A stretch of 64,000 nt of DNA from Lachnospira sp. (GCA_017621205.1 JAGATQ010000037.1:1-64000); one strand, 5' to 3'; shown: positions 51,604 to 61,373, numbered from the stretch's first letter. Numbers and translations: made by a program. The notes: generated from the sequence alone by a model not told the origin.

Positions 51604-52437
51604 ATGGGTAATTCAAGTGTGGCTCCCTTTGTGAAATGGGCTGGTGGAAAGCGTCAGTTGCTTCCACAAATAAGGGAGAGAATGCCTGAAAAATATAATC
51701 ATTATTATGAGCCATTTGTAGGTGGAGGAGCGGTAATATTTGAATTGTTACCTGCCAAAGCATTGATCAATGATATTAATAGGGCATTGATCAATACATA
51801 TAAACAGATACGTAATATGCCAGAAGCATTTTTAAAGACAGTTAACAGTCTTGATGAAGAAATGTGGGAGGATGGTAAAGCATATTATTATTCTCTTAGA
51901 GAGCATTACAATGATAAGTTGATGAAATCAGAGTATGATGTGGAATTGGCAGCTTTATTTGTTTTTATAAATAAGCATTGCTTTAATGGTTTGTATCGGG
52001 TAAATGGTAAGGGACTTTTCAATGTTCCGTATAATAATAGCCGTAGGGCATCAGTTGATGAATATATTATTATGAATGTATCAGAATATTTAAAAGAGAT
52101 AACCATTGTGGAAGGGGATTTTGAAACAGCATGTAAAAATGCTCAAGAGGGAGATTTTATTTTTTTCGATAGTCCATACGCTCCTCTAAATCCTACATCC
52201 TTTGAGTCATATACAAAAGAAGGTTTTGATATAGAAAGTCATAAGAGATTGGCAAAGCTTTATGATGATTTGACAGCTAGGGGCTGTTACTGTATGCTTA
52301 CCAATCATAATACAGAATTGATAAATGAGTTATATGGCAATAAAGATTATAGAATGGATGTTGTGAGTGTAAAACGCATGATTAATTCGGATGCAACTAA
52401 CAGAGTGGGTGAGGAAATAATAATATGCAACTATTAA
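51604..52437 (+). CDS. dpnM: DpnII-type N6-adenine methyltransferase (DpnM-like)
   Basis: A 277-residue D12-class methyltransferase. FVKWAGGKRQLL (about 9-20) and FVGGGAVIFEL (about 38-48) form the SAM site. The catalytic motif is DSPYAPL (about 185), where most D12 enzymes have DPPY. Together with the next two genes it forms the dpnM-dpnA-dpnB order of the DpnII system of streptococci, which methylates GATC. I use the ATG at 51604 behind AGAGGA; earlier in-frame residues are not family-like. Confidence 0.88.
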   Translation: MGNSSVAPFVKWAGGKRQLLPQIRERMPEKYNHYYEPFVGGGAVIFELLPAKALINDINRALINTYKQIRNMPEAFLKTVNSLDEEMWEDGKAYYYSLREHYNDKLMKSEYDVELAALFVFINKHCFNGLYRVNGKGLFNVPYNNSRRASVDEYIIMNVSEYLKEITIVEGDFETACKNAQEGDFIFFDSPYAPLNPTSFESYTKEGFDIESHKRLAKLYDDLTARGCYCMLTNHNTELINELYGNKDYRMDVVSVKRMINSDATNRVGEEIIICNY

Positions 52438-52450
52438 AGGAGCCGGATTA

Positions 52451-53251
52451 ATGGAAAACTTATTTATAAAGAAAGTGCCATTATATTTCGAAACAGAAGA
52501 ATTGCAGCTAATATGTGGTGATTCTTTTAAAATTTTAACAAAAATGAAACCTGAATCTGTAGATATGATATTTGCAGACCCTCCATATTTTTTAAGTAAT
52601 GATGGTTTTACTTGTCAGGGCGGAAAGATGGTTTCGGTAAATAAAGGCTCATGGGATAAGCTTTCGGAAAGTGGAACCAAGGTGGAAGAAAAACATAAGT
52701 TTAACAGAATGTGGATTAAGTTGTGTAAGGAAATACTAAAGCCGAACGGTACGATTTGGATATCAGGAACCTTACATAATATCTATTCGATTGGTATGGC
52801 TTTGGAGCAGGAAGGTTTTAAGATAATCAACAATATAATATGGCAGAAAACCAATCCACCGCCAAACTTAGCATGTCGATGCTTCACACATTCTACGGAA
52901 ACCATTTTATGGGCAAAGAAGGATGAGAAGAAGTCCCGACATCTTTTTAATTATCACCAAATGAAAGAAATGAATGGTGGCAAGCAGATGAAGGATGTAT
53001 GGACTGGTGCACTTACTAAGCCATCAGAGAAAACAGAGGGAAAGCATCCGACGCAGAAGCCAGAGTATTTGCTTAAGAGAATTGTATTAGCATCGACAGA
53101 GGAAGGACAAGTAGTATTGGACCCGTTTTGTGGATCAGGAACTACTGGTGTTGAGGCAGTACGATTTGGTAGAAGATTTATTGGAATAGATGTGAGTGAA
53201 GAATACTTGGAGATATCCAAAAGAAGATTGGAGAAAGTAACAAATGATTAA
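52451..53251 (+). CDS. dpnA: DpnII-type second N6-adenine methyltransferase (DpnA-like)
   Basis: A 266-residue beta-class methyltransferase: catalytic DPPYFLSNDG (about 42-51) precedes SAM motif DPFCGSGTTGVEA (near residue 220). DpnA-type enzymes methylate GATC in single-stranded DNA, protecting incoming plasmids. ATG behind AAAGGAG, 13 bases after dpnM. The stop overlaps the endonuclease start by eight bases. Confidence 0.92.
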   Translation: MENLFIKKVPLYFETEELQLICGDSFKILTKMKPESVDMIFADPPYFLSNDGFTCQGGKMVSVNKGSWDKLSESGTKVEEKHKFNRMWIKLCKEILKPNGTIWISGTLHNIYSIGMALEQEGFKIINNIIWQKTNPPPNLACRCFTHSTETILWAKKDEKKSRHLFNYHQMKEMNGGKQMKDVWTGALTKPSEKTEGKHPTQKPEYLLKRIVLASTEEGQVVLDPFCGSGTTGVEAVRFGRRFIGIDVSEEYLEISKRRLEKVTND

Positions 53252-54107
53252 TAGAGATTTTGACAAATGGTTGAGTAAATTTAGACAAAGTATATCGAGT
53301 TATGACTATTATATTGACTTCAAAAAAGTGATAAGAAATGTGAAAAAAATCAAAGTAGAATTGAATATCTTGAATTCTCTGATTGGTTCTCCCACTATTG
53401 AGGATGATTTCGAAAAAATAGTGAAAAAGTATCCAGAGACATTAGCATGTGTTCCATTACTTCTTGCAGTAAGGGGATATGAAATTTATGCTCAGGATGA
53501 GGAAGGGGCTTTTTTGTATAATTTTAAAGAAATGAATTATAGCGTGGAACAGTATAAAATGTTTATGCGTAAGACTGGATTGTTTGATTTGATTGCTAAT
53601 CATCTTGTAAACAATCTTGTGGATTATGCTGTTGGTATCGAAACCGGACTTGATTCCAATGGTCGCAAGAACCGTGGTGGTCACCAGATGGAAGATTTGG
53701 TTGAGAAGTATATAGTGGCAGCCGGATTTAAAAAGGATGTGGATTACTTTAAGGAAATGTATTTAAATGACATTGAAGGAAGGTGGGATATTGATTTGTC
53801 AGCATTGTCGAATGCTGGTAAAGTGGCGAAAAGATTTGATTTCGTGATTAAAACAGATAAGATGATTTATGGTATTGAAACCAACTTTTATGCAAGTAGT
53901 GGTTCTAAACTGAATGAAACTGCAAGGAGTTATAAGATGCTTGCACAGGAGGCAGATACCATAGAAGGCTTTACATTTGTCTGGTTTACAGATGGAACTG
54001 GTTGGAAGAGTGCACGAGGTAATTTGAGAGAAACATTCGAGGTCATGGATACGATTTATAGTATTGATGATATGGAGAATGGGGTAATGGAAAATGTATT
54101 TAGATAG
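53244..54107 (+). CDS. dpnB: DpnII-type restriction endonuclease
   Basis: A 287-residue endonuclease of the DpnII/MboI family, which cuts unmethylated GATC. An N-terminal helical region and the conserved block NRGGHQMEDLVEKYI. The catalytic region FDFVIKTDKMIYGIETNFYASSGSKLNE follows, with Asp, Glu and Asn in the DpnII-type active site. Translationally coupled to dpnA. Its presence predicts that host DNA is fully GATC-methylated. Confidence 0.9.
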   Translation: MINRDFDKWLSKFRQSISSYDYYIDFKKVIRNVKKIKVELNILNSLIGSPTIEDDFEKIVKKYPETLACVPLLLAVRGYEIYAQDEEGAFLYNFKEMNYSVEQYKMFMRKTGLFDLIANHLVNNLVDYAVGIETGLDSNGRKNRGGHQMEDLVEKYIVAAGFKKDVDYFKEMYLNDIEGRWDIDLSALSNAGKVAKRFDFVIKTDKMIYGIETNFYASSGSKLNETARSYKMLAQEADTIEGFTFVWFTDGTGWKSARGNLRETFEVMDTIYSIDDMENGVMENVFR

Positions 54108-54118
54108 GAGGCAAAAGA

Positions 54119-55831
54119 ATGAGTATACAGGTGGAGAGAATACAGGCAAAGCTAGAGGAAATGTTTGAGAATAATATCAATATGTCAGATGTAAATACTG
54201 CTAATATTTCTGAGAATTATAAAAATAAGCTTGTGAGTCGGCAACTTGCGGCGTATTCATTGGTTATGCGGTGTGGTATTGAAGCAGAAATTGCAGCAAA
54301 TGCAATAACTGATGGAATGAAAGATTGTGGGATAGATGCAATATACAAGGATGAAGATAGTAAAACTCTTTATTTGATTCAAGCAAAATGGAGTAAAGAT
54401 GGAAGAGGAACTATTAGACAGGGAGATACGCTAAAATTTGTTAATGGAGTTAATAAAATAATAAATTTTGATTTTGATGATGTTAACGAAAAAATATTAA
54501 GTAAAAAAAGTGAAATTGAATCTGCGTTGTTAGATATGGAATTTAAAATAAAGATGATAGTAATCTATACATCTAATCAAGCTCTGCCCAAAGAGTCAGA
54601 GGATGCAATTCTAGGACTAGAGTCACACGTTAATGATGAAATTAGTGAATTATTAACAAATGAAACGATTTTTTTAAATGATATTTATGAATTTATGGCA
54701 CATCCAGCAAGTGATCAAGATATTTTAATAGATGATGTTTTGATAAATAACTGGGGAATAATTTCTGACGCAGATGGAACGCATAGAGGTTATTATGGTA
54801 TGGTTAATGCAGGACAAATAGCTGAATGGTGGAAACAATATGGAAATTCATTACTTGATAAAAATATACGTTTTTTTAAAGGGGATACAGAGGTAAATAA
54901 GGGTATGATAAAAACATTGATGGAAGAACCTGAAAAATTTATTTATTATAACAATGGAATTAAACTAATTTCCAAGAAGGTAACAAGGAAATTAGCTCAT
55001 TCTGCGGATAGAGATACAGGTTTGTTTCATTTGGAAGGTGTGAGTATTGTGAATGGTGCACAGACAACTGGAAGTATCGGCGAATGTTATATAGGGAATG
55101 AAGATATAATTAATAAAGCCAAAGTTATGGTTAATATCATTTCATTGGAAAATTCTGATGAAGATTTTGGGAATGATATAACTAAACTTTCGAACACGCA
55201 AAATAGAATAGAAAATAAAGCCTTTGTATCAATGGACTTATTTCAAGAAAATTTGCGAAGAGATTTATCAATGGATGGTATTGATTATTTTTATAAAGAT
55301 GGAAAATATAATACAGCCAACAGTAAAGCATGTAGTATTGATGATGTGACAATAGCAGTGGGATGTTATTTATCTGATATAAGTGTGACTGCTAGTATTA
55401 AACGTGCTTATGGTAGTATTTTTGAAGATATAAAAAAAACGCCCTATGTGTCGATATTTAATTCATCATTAACTGCATATTTAGCTTGGAATTGTGTATG
55501 CATATATAGAAAATTTGAAGAGAATAATATTAGAATACAGACAAACAGTGAAGGAGCAAGAAGATTAATTGCCGTTCATGGTAATAGATTTATTTTACAT
55601 ATGATTTTCCAAGTACTAAAAGAAAAATATAGAGATTTTTCAATTAAATATTTTGAACTGACACCGGAAATATTAGTTGAAATAAAGGAACTCAATGAGA
55701 AGCTAATTGATAAAATTATTATTGTAAAGAATGAATTGTATCCCGATGCCTATCCGGCGAATTTATTTAAAAATGCTGCTAGGTGTCGTGTTATAAAGGA
55801 TAAACTAGAAACAAAGAGTAATAATGAATAA
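54119..55831 (+). CDS. AIPR family abortive infection protein
   Basis: A 570-residue protein. The N-terminal 100 residues contain a PD-(D/E)XK-like pattern, DCGIDAIYKDEDSKTLYLIQ then AKW, suggesting a nuclease. The remainder matches the AIPR family, with signatures GVSIVNGAQTTGSIGE and KLSNTQNRIENKAF. Family members act in phage defence. ATG 11 bases after dpnB behind TAGGAGG, so it is probably cotranscribed with the R-M genes. Its trigger and mechanism are not shown by sequence. Confidence 0.85.
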   Translation: MSIQVERIQAKLEEMFENNINMSDVNTANISENYKNKLVSRQLAAYSLVMRCGIEAEIAANAITDGMKDCGIDAIYKDEDSKTLYLIQAKWSKDGRGTIRQGDTLKFVNGVNKIINFDFDDVNEKILSKKSEIESALLDMEFKIKMIVIYTSNQALPKESEDAILGLESHVNDEISELLTNETIFLNDIYEFMAHPASDQDILIDDVLINNWGIISDADGTHRGYYGMVNAGQIAEWWKQYGNSLLDKNIRFFKGDTEVNKGMIKTLMEEPEKFIYYNNGIKLISKKVTRKLAHSADRDTGLFHLEGVSIVNGAQTTGSIGECYIGNEDIINKAKVMVNIISLENSDEDFGNDITKLSNTQNRIENKAFVSMDLFQENLRRDLSMDGIDYFYKDGKYNTANSKACSIDDVTIAVGCYLSDISVTASIKRAYGSIFEDIKKTPYVSIFNSSLTAYLAWNCVCIYRKFEENNIRIQTNSEGARRLIAVHGNRFILHMIFQVLKEKYRDFSIKYFELTPEILVEIKELNEKLIDKIIIVKNELYPDAYPANLFKNAARCRVIKDKLETKSNNE

Positions 55832-56215
55832 TTTTTGTTTTAGATGGTAGTATTTAGAATGTGAATCAAAATATTTTTAAAGATATTTTGTGCTTGAAGA
55901 AATTATTGTTGTAAAGTATCCCACAAGTTAGTATAAATGATAAGAGACGTCAACGGCTACAGAATAAAAGATTTATGGTAATTATAAAATTTATTATACA
56001 CATTATAGAAAAATAAATGGAATGATAAGTGTATAAGTTATTTTATTTTTGTAGTATGCAAAATGATTAACGAATTTTTGAATATGAGTATACTTTGATT
56101 AAAGTTCGCATGTTTAGGTGCTTTATTGCTATTTAGATATTGTTTATAAACTATCAATGAATTTGTTTTTATAGCTATATTGAGTATATATAAATTATCA
56201 TAATTAAAAGAATAT
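55832..56215 (+). other. AT-rich gap without a gene
   Basis: Nothing recognised. Very AT-rich, no terminator with a clear T-run and no ribosome binding site. It ends where similarity to the toxin-antitoxin modules begins. Confidence 0.5.
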
Positions 56216-56358
56216 AGTAGAATTTTATTATGGAGCAATCGTGTTGTAGGGTGTATTGACCTCTATTCTTGATAGAATGGGTGATGCCTATGAAAAATCA
56301 GAATAAGAATAATTTTGATTTTAAGGATTTAATAAGCTATCATTTATTAAGCACTGCC
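56216..56358 (+). pseudogene. truncated type I toxin remnant (copy C)
   Basis: GTAGAAT (-10) and the leader ATGGAGCAATCGTG through the toxin ATG (56290) match copies A and B. The ribosome binding site is degraded (GGGTGATGCC) and the coding part runs MKNQNKNNFDFKDLI then diverges, losing the membrane helix and ending TAG at 56358. No antisense promoter. Similarity stops about 56334, right at the yaiI terminator side. It marks the right boundary of the defence island. Confidence 0.8.
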
Positions 56359-56811
56359 TAGCGCCTTCTTCACCATCTTCTCAAAGCTTTCCTTAAAACG
56401 CACATCATCCTCCGCCGTCCTCTTTTTTGGCCCCTTTAGATGATGTCTCGAATTGCCTCTGCGTTCCTTTTTTGACAAATGTCGTTCCATAAGCATGGTA
56501 TCGATATTTTGATTGGTATACCATTTACCGCTCTGGTGAATGGCATAAGCCTTTTTCCCAAGTGCCATTGCTGCAACCCCATAATCCTGTGACACGACAA
56601 TATCTCCCGCATGACATAGTCGAATGAGTGCATAATCTACCGCATCTGCACCTGCATCTATGATTTTAACATTACTATAATCGGAGCTTAGCACATGGTT
56701 GGTATCACAGAGAAGTGTTACTGGCACATCATATTTCTGGGCAATTTCCTCTACAATCTGAACAACGGGACAGGCATCTGCATCTACATATATAGTTATC
56801 TTTTCTGTCAT
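56347..56811 (-). CDS. YaiI/YqxD family protein (DUF188)
   Basis: A 154-residue protein. The N-terminal IYVDADACPVVQI with the conserved DADACP, the central VVSQDYGVAAMAL and the C-terminal RGNSRHHLKGPKKRT match the YaiI/YqxD family, which has a PIN-like fold and unknown function. Full length. It reads toward the toxin remnant and overlaps its last codons by 12 bases. Confidence 0.93.
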   Translation of the reverse strand: MTEKITIYVDADACPVVQIVEEIAQKYDVPVTLLCDTNHVLSSDYSNVKIIDAGADAVDYALIRLCHAGDIVVSQDYGVAAMALGKKAYAIHQSGKWYTNQNIDTMLMERHLSKKERRGNSRHHLKGPKKRTAEDDVRFKESFEKMVKKALGSA

Positions 56812-56871
56812 AATAGTTCCTCGTTATATTATTTCATTGCTTCTTTCTCATGTTTGGCGGGTCCCAAGTTC

Positions 56872-56907
56872 AAAAGCCTTGTCATGCAAGCATGAGCGGC
56901 TTTTTGA
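56872..56907. terminator. hairpin in the yaiI-DUF1848 gap
   Basis: AAAAGCC pairs with GGCTTTTT around CATGCAAGCATG-type internal pairing. It is the only element recognised in the 320-base gap 56812-57129, which otherwise holds promoter-like AT sequence and no gene. Confidence 0.6.
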
Positions 56908-57129
56908 CCTTTTTGACCCTGGCAACATCTTATCATATAATCGGGATATTAGCTATTTTTTATTTTTTGTCTGCAGGGAATGTTCTGGCGTAAGGAAACA
57001 CTGCATTGAAATGCTTAGGAAATATTGTTATACTATGTTCGTGGTTAGCAGTAAATACCCAATAGGCTTGATGATAGATTTGTATTGTTATTACTCATTG
57101 GAAATGCTTCGTGAAAGGATACTATCACC

Positions 57130-58077
57130 ATGATTTTAAGTGTAAGTCGCAGAACAGATATACCAAACTATTATTCAGAATGGTTTTACAACAGAATCAA
57201 GGAAGGCTTTGTATATGTACAAAATCCGATGAATGCACATCAGATTAGTAAAATAGATTTATCTCCCGATGTAGTGGATTGTATTGTATTCTGGACGAAA
57301 AATCCGGAGCCGATGCTTGACGGATTAGATAGAATAGCACAGTATCCTTATTATTTCCAGTTTACTTTAACTGGTTATGGAAAGGAAATAGAGCCTAACC
57401 TTCCACATAAAAAAGAACGGATGCTCCCCATATTTCAAAGGCTTTCGGATAAAATAGGGAGGCAGAGGGTAATATGGCGGTATGACCCTATTTTGTTTAC
57501 GAAGACATATACACCGGAGTATCATTTAAAGGCATTTGAACAGATTGCGGGTGCGTTAAATGGATATACAGATAAATGCGTAATCAGTTTTGTAGATTTG
57601 TATGCTAAGAATAAAAAAGCGATGGAGTCTATGAAGACTTACGAGATTGGTGAGCAGGAGCTTTATGGGTTTGCTGAACAATTGAGTATGATAGCAGCTA
57701 AGAATAGAATGGTAATTGCAAGCTGTGCTGAAACGATGGAGTTGTCTCATTGTGGTATCGAACATAATTGCTGTATTGATAAAGGACTGATAGAAGAGAT
57801 TACTGGTTATCAATTACATGTGGGTAGGGACAGGAACCAGAGGACAGAATGTGGCTGTGTGGAGAGTATAGATATAGGAATGTATAATACCTGTAAAAGT
57901 GGCTGTAGGTATTGTTATGCCAATTATAGCCAGGGTAGTGTTATGAAAAATTGTGCTTGCTATGATTCGACATCCCCTATCCTTTGCAGGGGGCTTACAA
58001 AGGAGGACAAAATTAGTGAGAGGAAAGTCAAGTCTTTAAAAGAGAGACAGCTAAGTTTTTTGATTGATGGAAATTAG
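57130..58077 (+). CDS. DUF1848 family protein with cysteine cluster
   Basis: A 315-residue protein starting MILSVSRRTDIPNYYSEW. The N-terminal 200 residues are typical of DUF1848. The C-terminal region carries CGCVESIDIGMYNTCKSGC and CRYCYANYS, a cluster with CxxC spacing that could bind an iron-sulphur cluster, and members are discussed as radical-SAM-like. The catalytic function is unknown. ATG behind GAAAGGATA. Confidence 0.88.
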   Translation: MILSVSRRTDIPNYYSEWFYNRIKEGFVYVQNPMNAHQISKIDLSPDVVDCIVFWTKNPEPMLDGLDRIAQYPYYFQFTLTGYGKEIEPNLPHKKERMLPIFQRLSDKIGRQRVIWRYDPILFTKTYTPEYHLKAFEQIAGALNGYTDKCVISFVDLYAKNKKAMESMKTYEIGEQELYGFAEQLSMIAAKNRMVIASCAETMELSHCGIEHNCCIDKGLIEEITGYQLHVGRDRNQRTECGCVESIDIGMYNTCKSGCRYCYANYSQGSVMKNCACYDSTSPILCRGLTKEDKISERKVKSLKERQLSFLIDGN

Positions 58078-58164
58078 CTTTTGGGAATTTTATTGGAAAT
58101 GGATAGTGTGTTATGCTATATATAGCGGGTGATGGAAAGGAAACGCAGAAAGGGTTGGATAGTT

Positions 58165-58965
58165 ATGTATGGAGCAGTATTAGGGGATATTATCGGTTCT
58201 ACTTACGAATGGCATAATGTCAAATCCGAGGAGTTTGATTTATTTCCTTCTGGCAGCACATTTACAGATGATACCGTACTGTCGGTGGCTGTTGCACAAA
58301 AAATTCTCAATCAGGAGATGTCAAAAATGAGTTCACGCAAGGGTTATGCAATGTGGTATAAGCAGTACTATAGAAGATATTCCAATGCGGGATTTGGACA
58401 GATGTTTTCTAAGTGGGCATTATCAAACGATTTGTATGTACAAAAGAGTTATGGAAATGGGGCTGCAATGCGTATCAGTGCAGTTGGCTATGCTTTTGAA
58501 TCTATCTCTACTATTTTAAAAGAAGTAAAAAGTAGCTGCCATTATACCCATCATCATTCAGAAGCTGTCACGGGAGCTTCGGCAATAGCAGTAGCTATTT
58601 TTTTGGCTAGAAAGGATTGTGACAAAGAGGAAATTAAGGAGCGGATTATCAAACAATTTTCTTATTCGTTGGATGCTACATTAGATGAAATACGAAAAGA
58701 CTATGTGTTTGACAGTAGAGCTTCCTATACAGTTCCGGTTGCTTTGGAAGCCTTTTTTGAATCAGATTGCTATGAGGATGCTATTCGTAAAGCAATATCT
58801 GTTGGAGGGGATAGTGATACTATTGCCTGTATGACTGGTGGTATTGCTCAGGCATATTATAAGAAAATTCCAGAACATATTTTTAATACAGGAATGAATA
58901 TTTTGGATACAGGGTTAAAACAAGTATTAAATGAATTTGAAGATAGATATAAGGTGAAACGGTAA
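58165..58965 (+). CDS. ADP-ribosylglycohydrolase
   Basis: A 266-residue enzyme of the DraG/ARH family, removing ADP-ribose from protein or nucleic acid. FTDDTVLSVAV supplies the magnesium-binding DDT, and GGDSDTIACMTGGIAQAYY the second acidic motif. The start at 58165 follows AAAGGGT; the earlier in-frame residues (MERKRRKGW) are not part of the family. Possibly a toxin-reversal or signalling enzyme. Substrate unknown. Confidence 0.88.
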   Translation: MYGAVLGDIIGSTYEWHNVKSEEFDLFPSGSTFTDDTVLSVAVAQKILNQEMSKMSSRKGYAMWYKQYYRRYSNAGFGQMFSKWALSNDLYVQKSYGNGAAMRISAVGYAFESISTILKEVKSSCHYTHHHSEAVTGASAIAVAIFLARKDCDKEEIKERIIKQFSYSLDATLDEIRKDYVFDSRASYTVPVALEAFFESDCYEDAIRKAISVGGDSDTIACMTGGIAQAYYKKIPEHIFNTGMNILDTGLKQVLNEFEDRYKVKR

Positions 58966-59030
58966 AAATTCTGGTGAATAACAATTTCACAATTACCCAA
59001 TCTCTATAATAAAAAGGAGCAGACAAAATA

Positions 59031-60791
59031 ATGGATACAAGGGAATATAAGACAACAGAGTTATTAAAAAGATTTTTGCCATATTATAGGCCACATGCTA
59101 AAACGGTAGCCCTGGATTTATTTTGTGCTGCGCTGACAACAGTATGTGAACTGGTGCTGCCCCTTATTATGAGGTATATTACCAATGAGGGAATGCGGGA
59201 TTTAGCGGCATTATCTATCCGTACGGTTTTATTGCTTGGCGGCATCTATTTTGTTTTGCGTATTGTAGATAGTATAGCCAATTATTATATGGCGGATGTG
59301 GGACATGTGATGGGAGCAAGAATTGAGACCACCATGAGGAGAGATGCATATTCCCATCTTCAGCAGCTTTCCAATACCTACTATAGCAATACGAAGGTAG
59401 GACAGATTATGGGGCGGATTACCAATGATTTATTTGATGTGACGGAATTTGCACACCACTGTCCGGAGGAATTTTTTATTGCGGCAATTAAAGCGGCAGC
59501 AGGATTTATTATTTTATCAGGAATTAATATCTGGCTTACATTGATTATTTTTCTTATTGTTCCAATTATGTTTGTGACCTGTATGATATTGAATCAGAAA
59601 ATGAAGAAGGCTTTTGCAAAACAAAGATATCAGATTGGGGAATTGAATGCCCGTATTGAGGATAGTTTATTGGGACAGAAGGTTGTTAAGGCATTTACCA
59701 ATGAGGAGATGGAAAATGAGAAGTTTTCCGAAGATAACCAGCAATTTTTTGAGATAAAAAAAGAGACCTACAAATATATGGCGGCTTTTCAGACAACGAC
59801 CAGAATGTTTGATGGAGTGATGTATCTTTCTGTTGTCATCGGAGGGGGAATCTTTATGGTCAAGGGACTGATTCAGCCGGGAGACTTGGTGGCGTATATG
59901 CTCTACGTTACCACACTGATTGCTACGATTCGGCGTATTATTGAGTTTGCAGAGCAGTTCCAGAGAGGAATGACGGGGATTGAGCGTTTCTTGCAGATTA
60001 TGGATGCGGATATTGATATATTTGATGAAGAGGGGGCGGTAGAGCTTACCAAGGTTTCTGGCAATATTACCTTTGAGGATGTGAGCTTTGAATATCCTGA
60101 TGACCATAATGAGGTGTTTACCAATCTGAATCTTTCGATTCAGGCGGGAGAAAAGGTTGCAATTGTAGGTCCATCGGGTGGAGGGAAGACGACACTTTGT
60201 AATCTGATACCGAGGTTTTATGATATTGATTCTGGTTGTATTAGTCTGGATGGAAGAAATATTAAAGAGTTTACATTAAAGAGCTTACGGCAGCATATTG
60301 GAATTGTCCAGCAGGATGTATATCTATTTTCCGGAACGGTATATGACAATATTATCTATGGTAAACCGGGGGCATCGAAGGATGAAGTGATTGCAGCCGC
60401 GAAGCTTGCGGGTGCAGATGGATTTATCAAAGAATTGAAGGATGGATATGATACCTATATTGGGGAGCGGGGTGTGAAGCTTTCCGGCGGGCAGAAGCAG
60501 CGTATCAGTATTGCAAGAGTATTTTTGAAGAATCCTCAGATTCTGATTTTGGATGAAGCAACCTCTGCGTTGGATAATGAAAGTGAGTTTGAGGTAGCAA
60601 AGTCTTTAGCAGAACTATCGAAGGGCAGGACGACATTGACGATTGCCCACAGATTATCCAGTATCAGAAATTCTGACAGGATACTGGTGCTTACACAGGA
60701 GGGCATTGTGGAGGAAGGAAACCATGATGCGCTGATGAAAAAGAAGGGGTTATATTTTGAATTTTATACCATGGCGGATAAGTGGCAATAG
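59031..60791 (+). CDS. ABC exporter, permease-ATPase fusion
   Basis: A 586-residue half-transporter with six membrane helices in the first 310 residues and a nucleotide-binding domain with Walker A GPSGGGKTT, signature LSGGQKQR and LILDEATSAL. It probably dimerises to export a lipid, drug or peptide. ATG behind AAAAGGAGC. No partner transporter is adjacent, so a homodimer is likely. Confidence 0.92.
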   Translation: MDTREYKTTELLKRFLPYYRPHAKTVALDLFCAALTTVCELVLPLIMRYITNEGMRDLAALSIRTVLLLGGIYFVLRIVDSIANYYMADVGHVMGARIETTMRRDAYSHLQQLSNTYYSNTKVGQIMGRITNDLFDVTEFAHHCPEEFFIAAIKAAAGFIILSGINIWLTLIIFLIVPIMFVTCMILNQKMKKAFAKQRYQIGELNARIEDSLLGQKVVKAFTNEEMENEKFSEDNQQFFEIKKETYKYMAAFQTTTRMFDGVMYLSVVIGGGIFMVKGLIQPGDLVAYMLYVTTLIATIRRIIEFAEQFQRGMTGIERFLQIMDADIDIFDEEGAVELTKVSGNITFEDVSFEYPDDHNEVFTNLNLSIQAGEKVAIVGPSGGGKTTLCNLIPRFYDIDSGCISLDGRNIKEFTLKSLRQHIGIVQQDVYLFSGTVYDNIIYGKPGASKDEVIAAAKLAGADGFIKELKDGYDTYIGERGVKLSGGQKQRISIARVFLKNPQILILDEATSALDNESEFEVAKSLAELSKGRTTLTIAHRLSSIRNSDRILVLTQEGIVEEGNHDALMKKKGLYFEFYTMADKWQ

Positions 60792-60902
60792 AAAACATAC
60801 CCGTTTTTATCTATCGTAATAATTGCTGGTGAAGGTATCAAAAGAATAGACATAAGTTTTGGGGATGGCATTGTGTGATTGAAATTATGAGGAGGAAGAA
60901 AT

Positions 60903-61373
60903 GTGCTGATTAGAAAGTATATACCATCAGATTGTAAACCAATAACAGAGCTGTTTTACCATACGGTTCATACGATAAATGCGAGAGATTATACCAGTCA
61001 GCAGTTAGCAGCATGGGCAACGGGGAACGTTGATTTAGAGGAATGGAATCAGTCCTTTTTGGCACATAATACGATCGTTGCTGTTAAGGATTCCATCATA
61101 GTTGGTTTTGGGGATATCGATGCATCAGGATATCTTGATAGGCTATATGTTCACAAGGATTATCAAGGACAGGGGATTGGCGGTGCTATTTGTGATAAGC
61201 TGGAAGGCGGGGTGGAAGTAAATAGGATTATTACATACGCTTCCATTACGGCAAAATCTTTCTTTGTTCACAGAGAATATGAGATTATTAAGGAGCAGCA
61301 GGTTATTAGAAAAGGAATTTGTCTGACAAACTATGTTATGAGAAAGAGTATGGATAAGGAGCTGTCATGCTAA
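60903..61373 (+). CDS. GNAT family acetyltransferase
   Basis: A 156-residue N-acetyltransferase with the acetyl-CoA motif LDRLYVHKDYQGQGIGGAI (RxxGxG/A). GTG start behind AGGAGGAAG. Substrate unknown. It is a stand-alone gene 110 bases after the ABC exporter. Confidence 0.85.
   Translation: MLIRKYIPSDCKPITELFYHTVHTINARDYTSQQLAAWATGNVDLEEWNQSFLAHNTIVAVKDSIIVGFGDIDASGYLDRLYVHKDYQGQGIGGAICDKLEGGVEVNRIITYASITAKSFFVHREYEIIKEQQVIRKGICLTNYVMRKSMDKELSC

Noticed and set aside
56837..57133. 98-codon reading frame in the yaiI-DUF1848 gap
   Set aside because: It crosses a terminator hairpin, has no ribosome binding site and no recognisable protein pattern.
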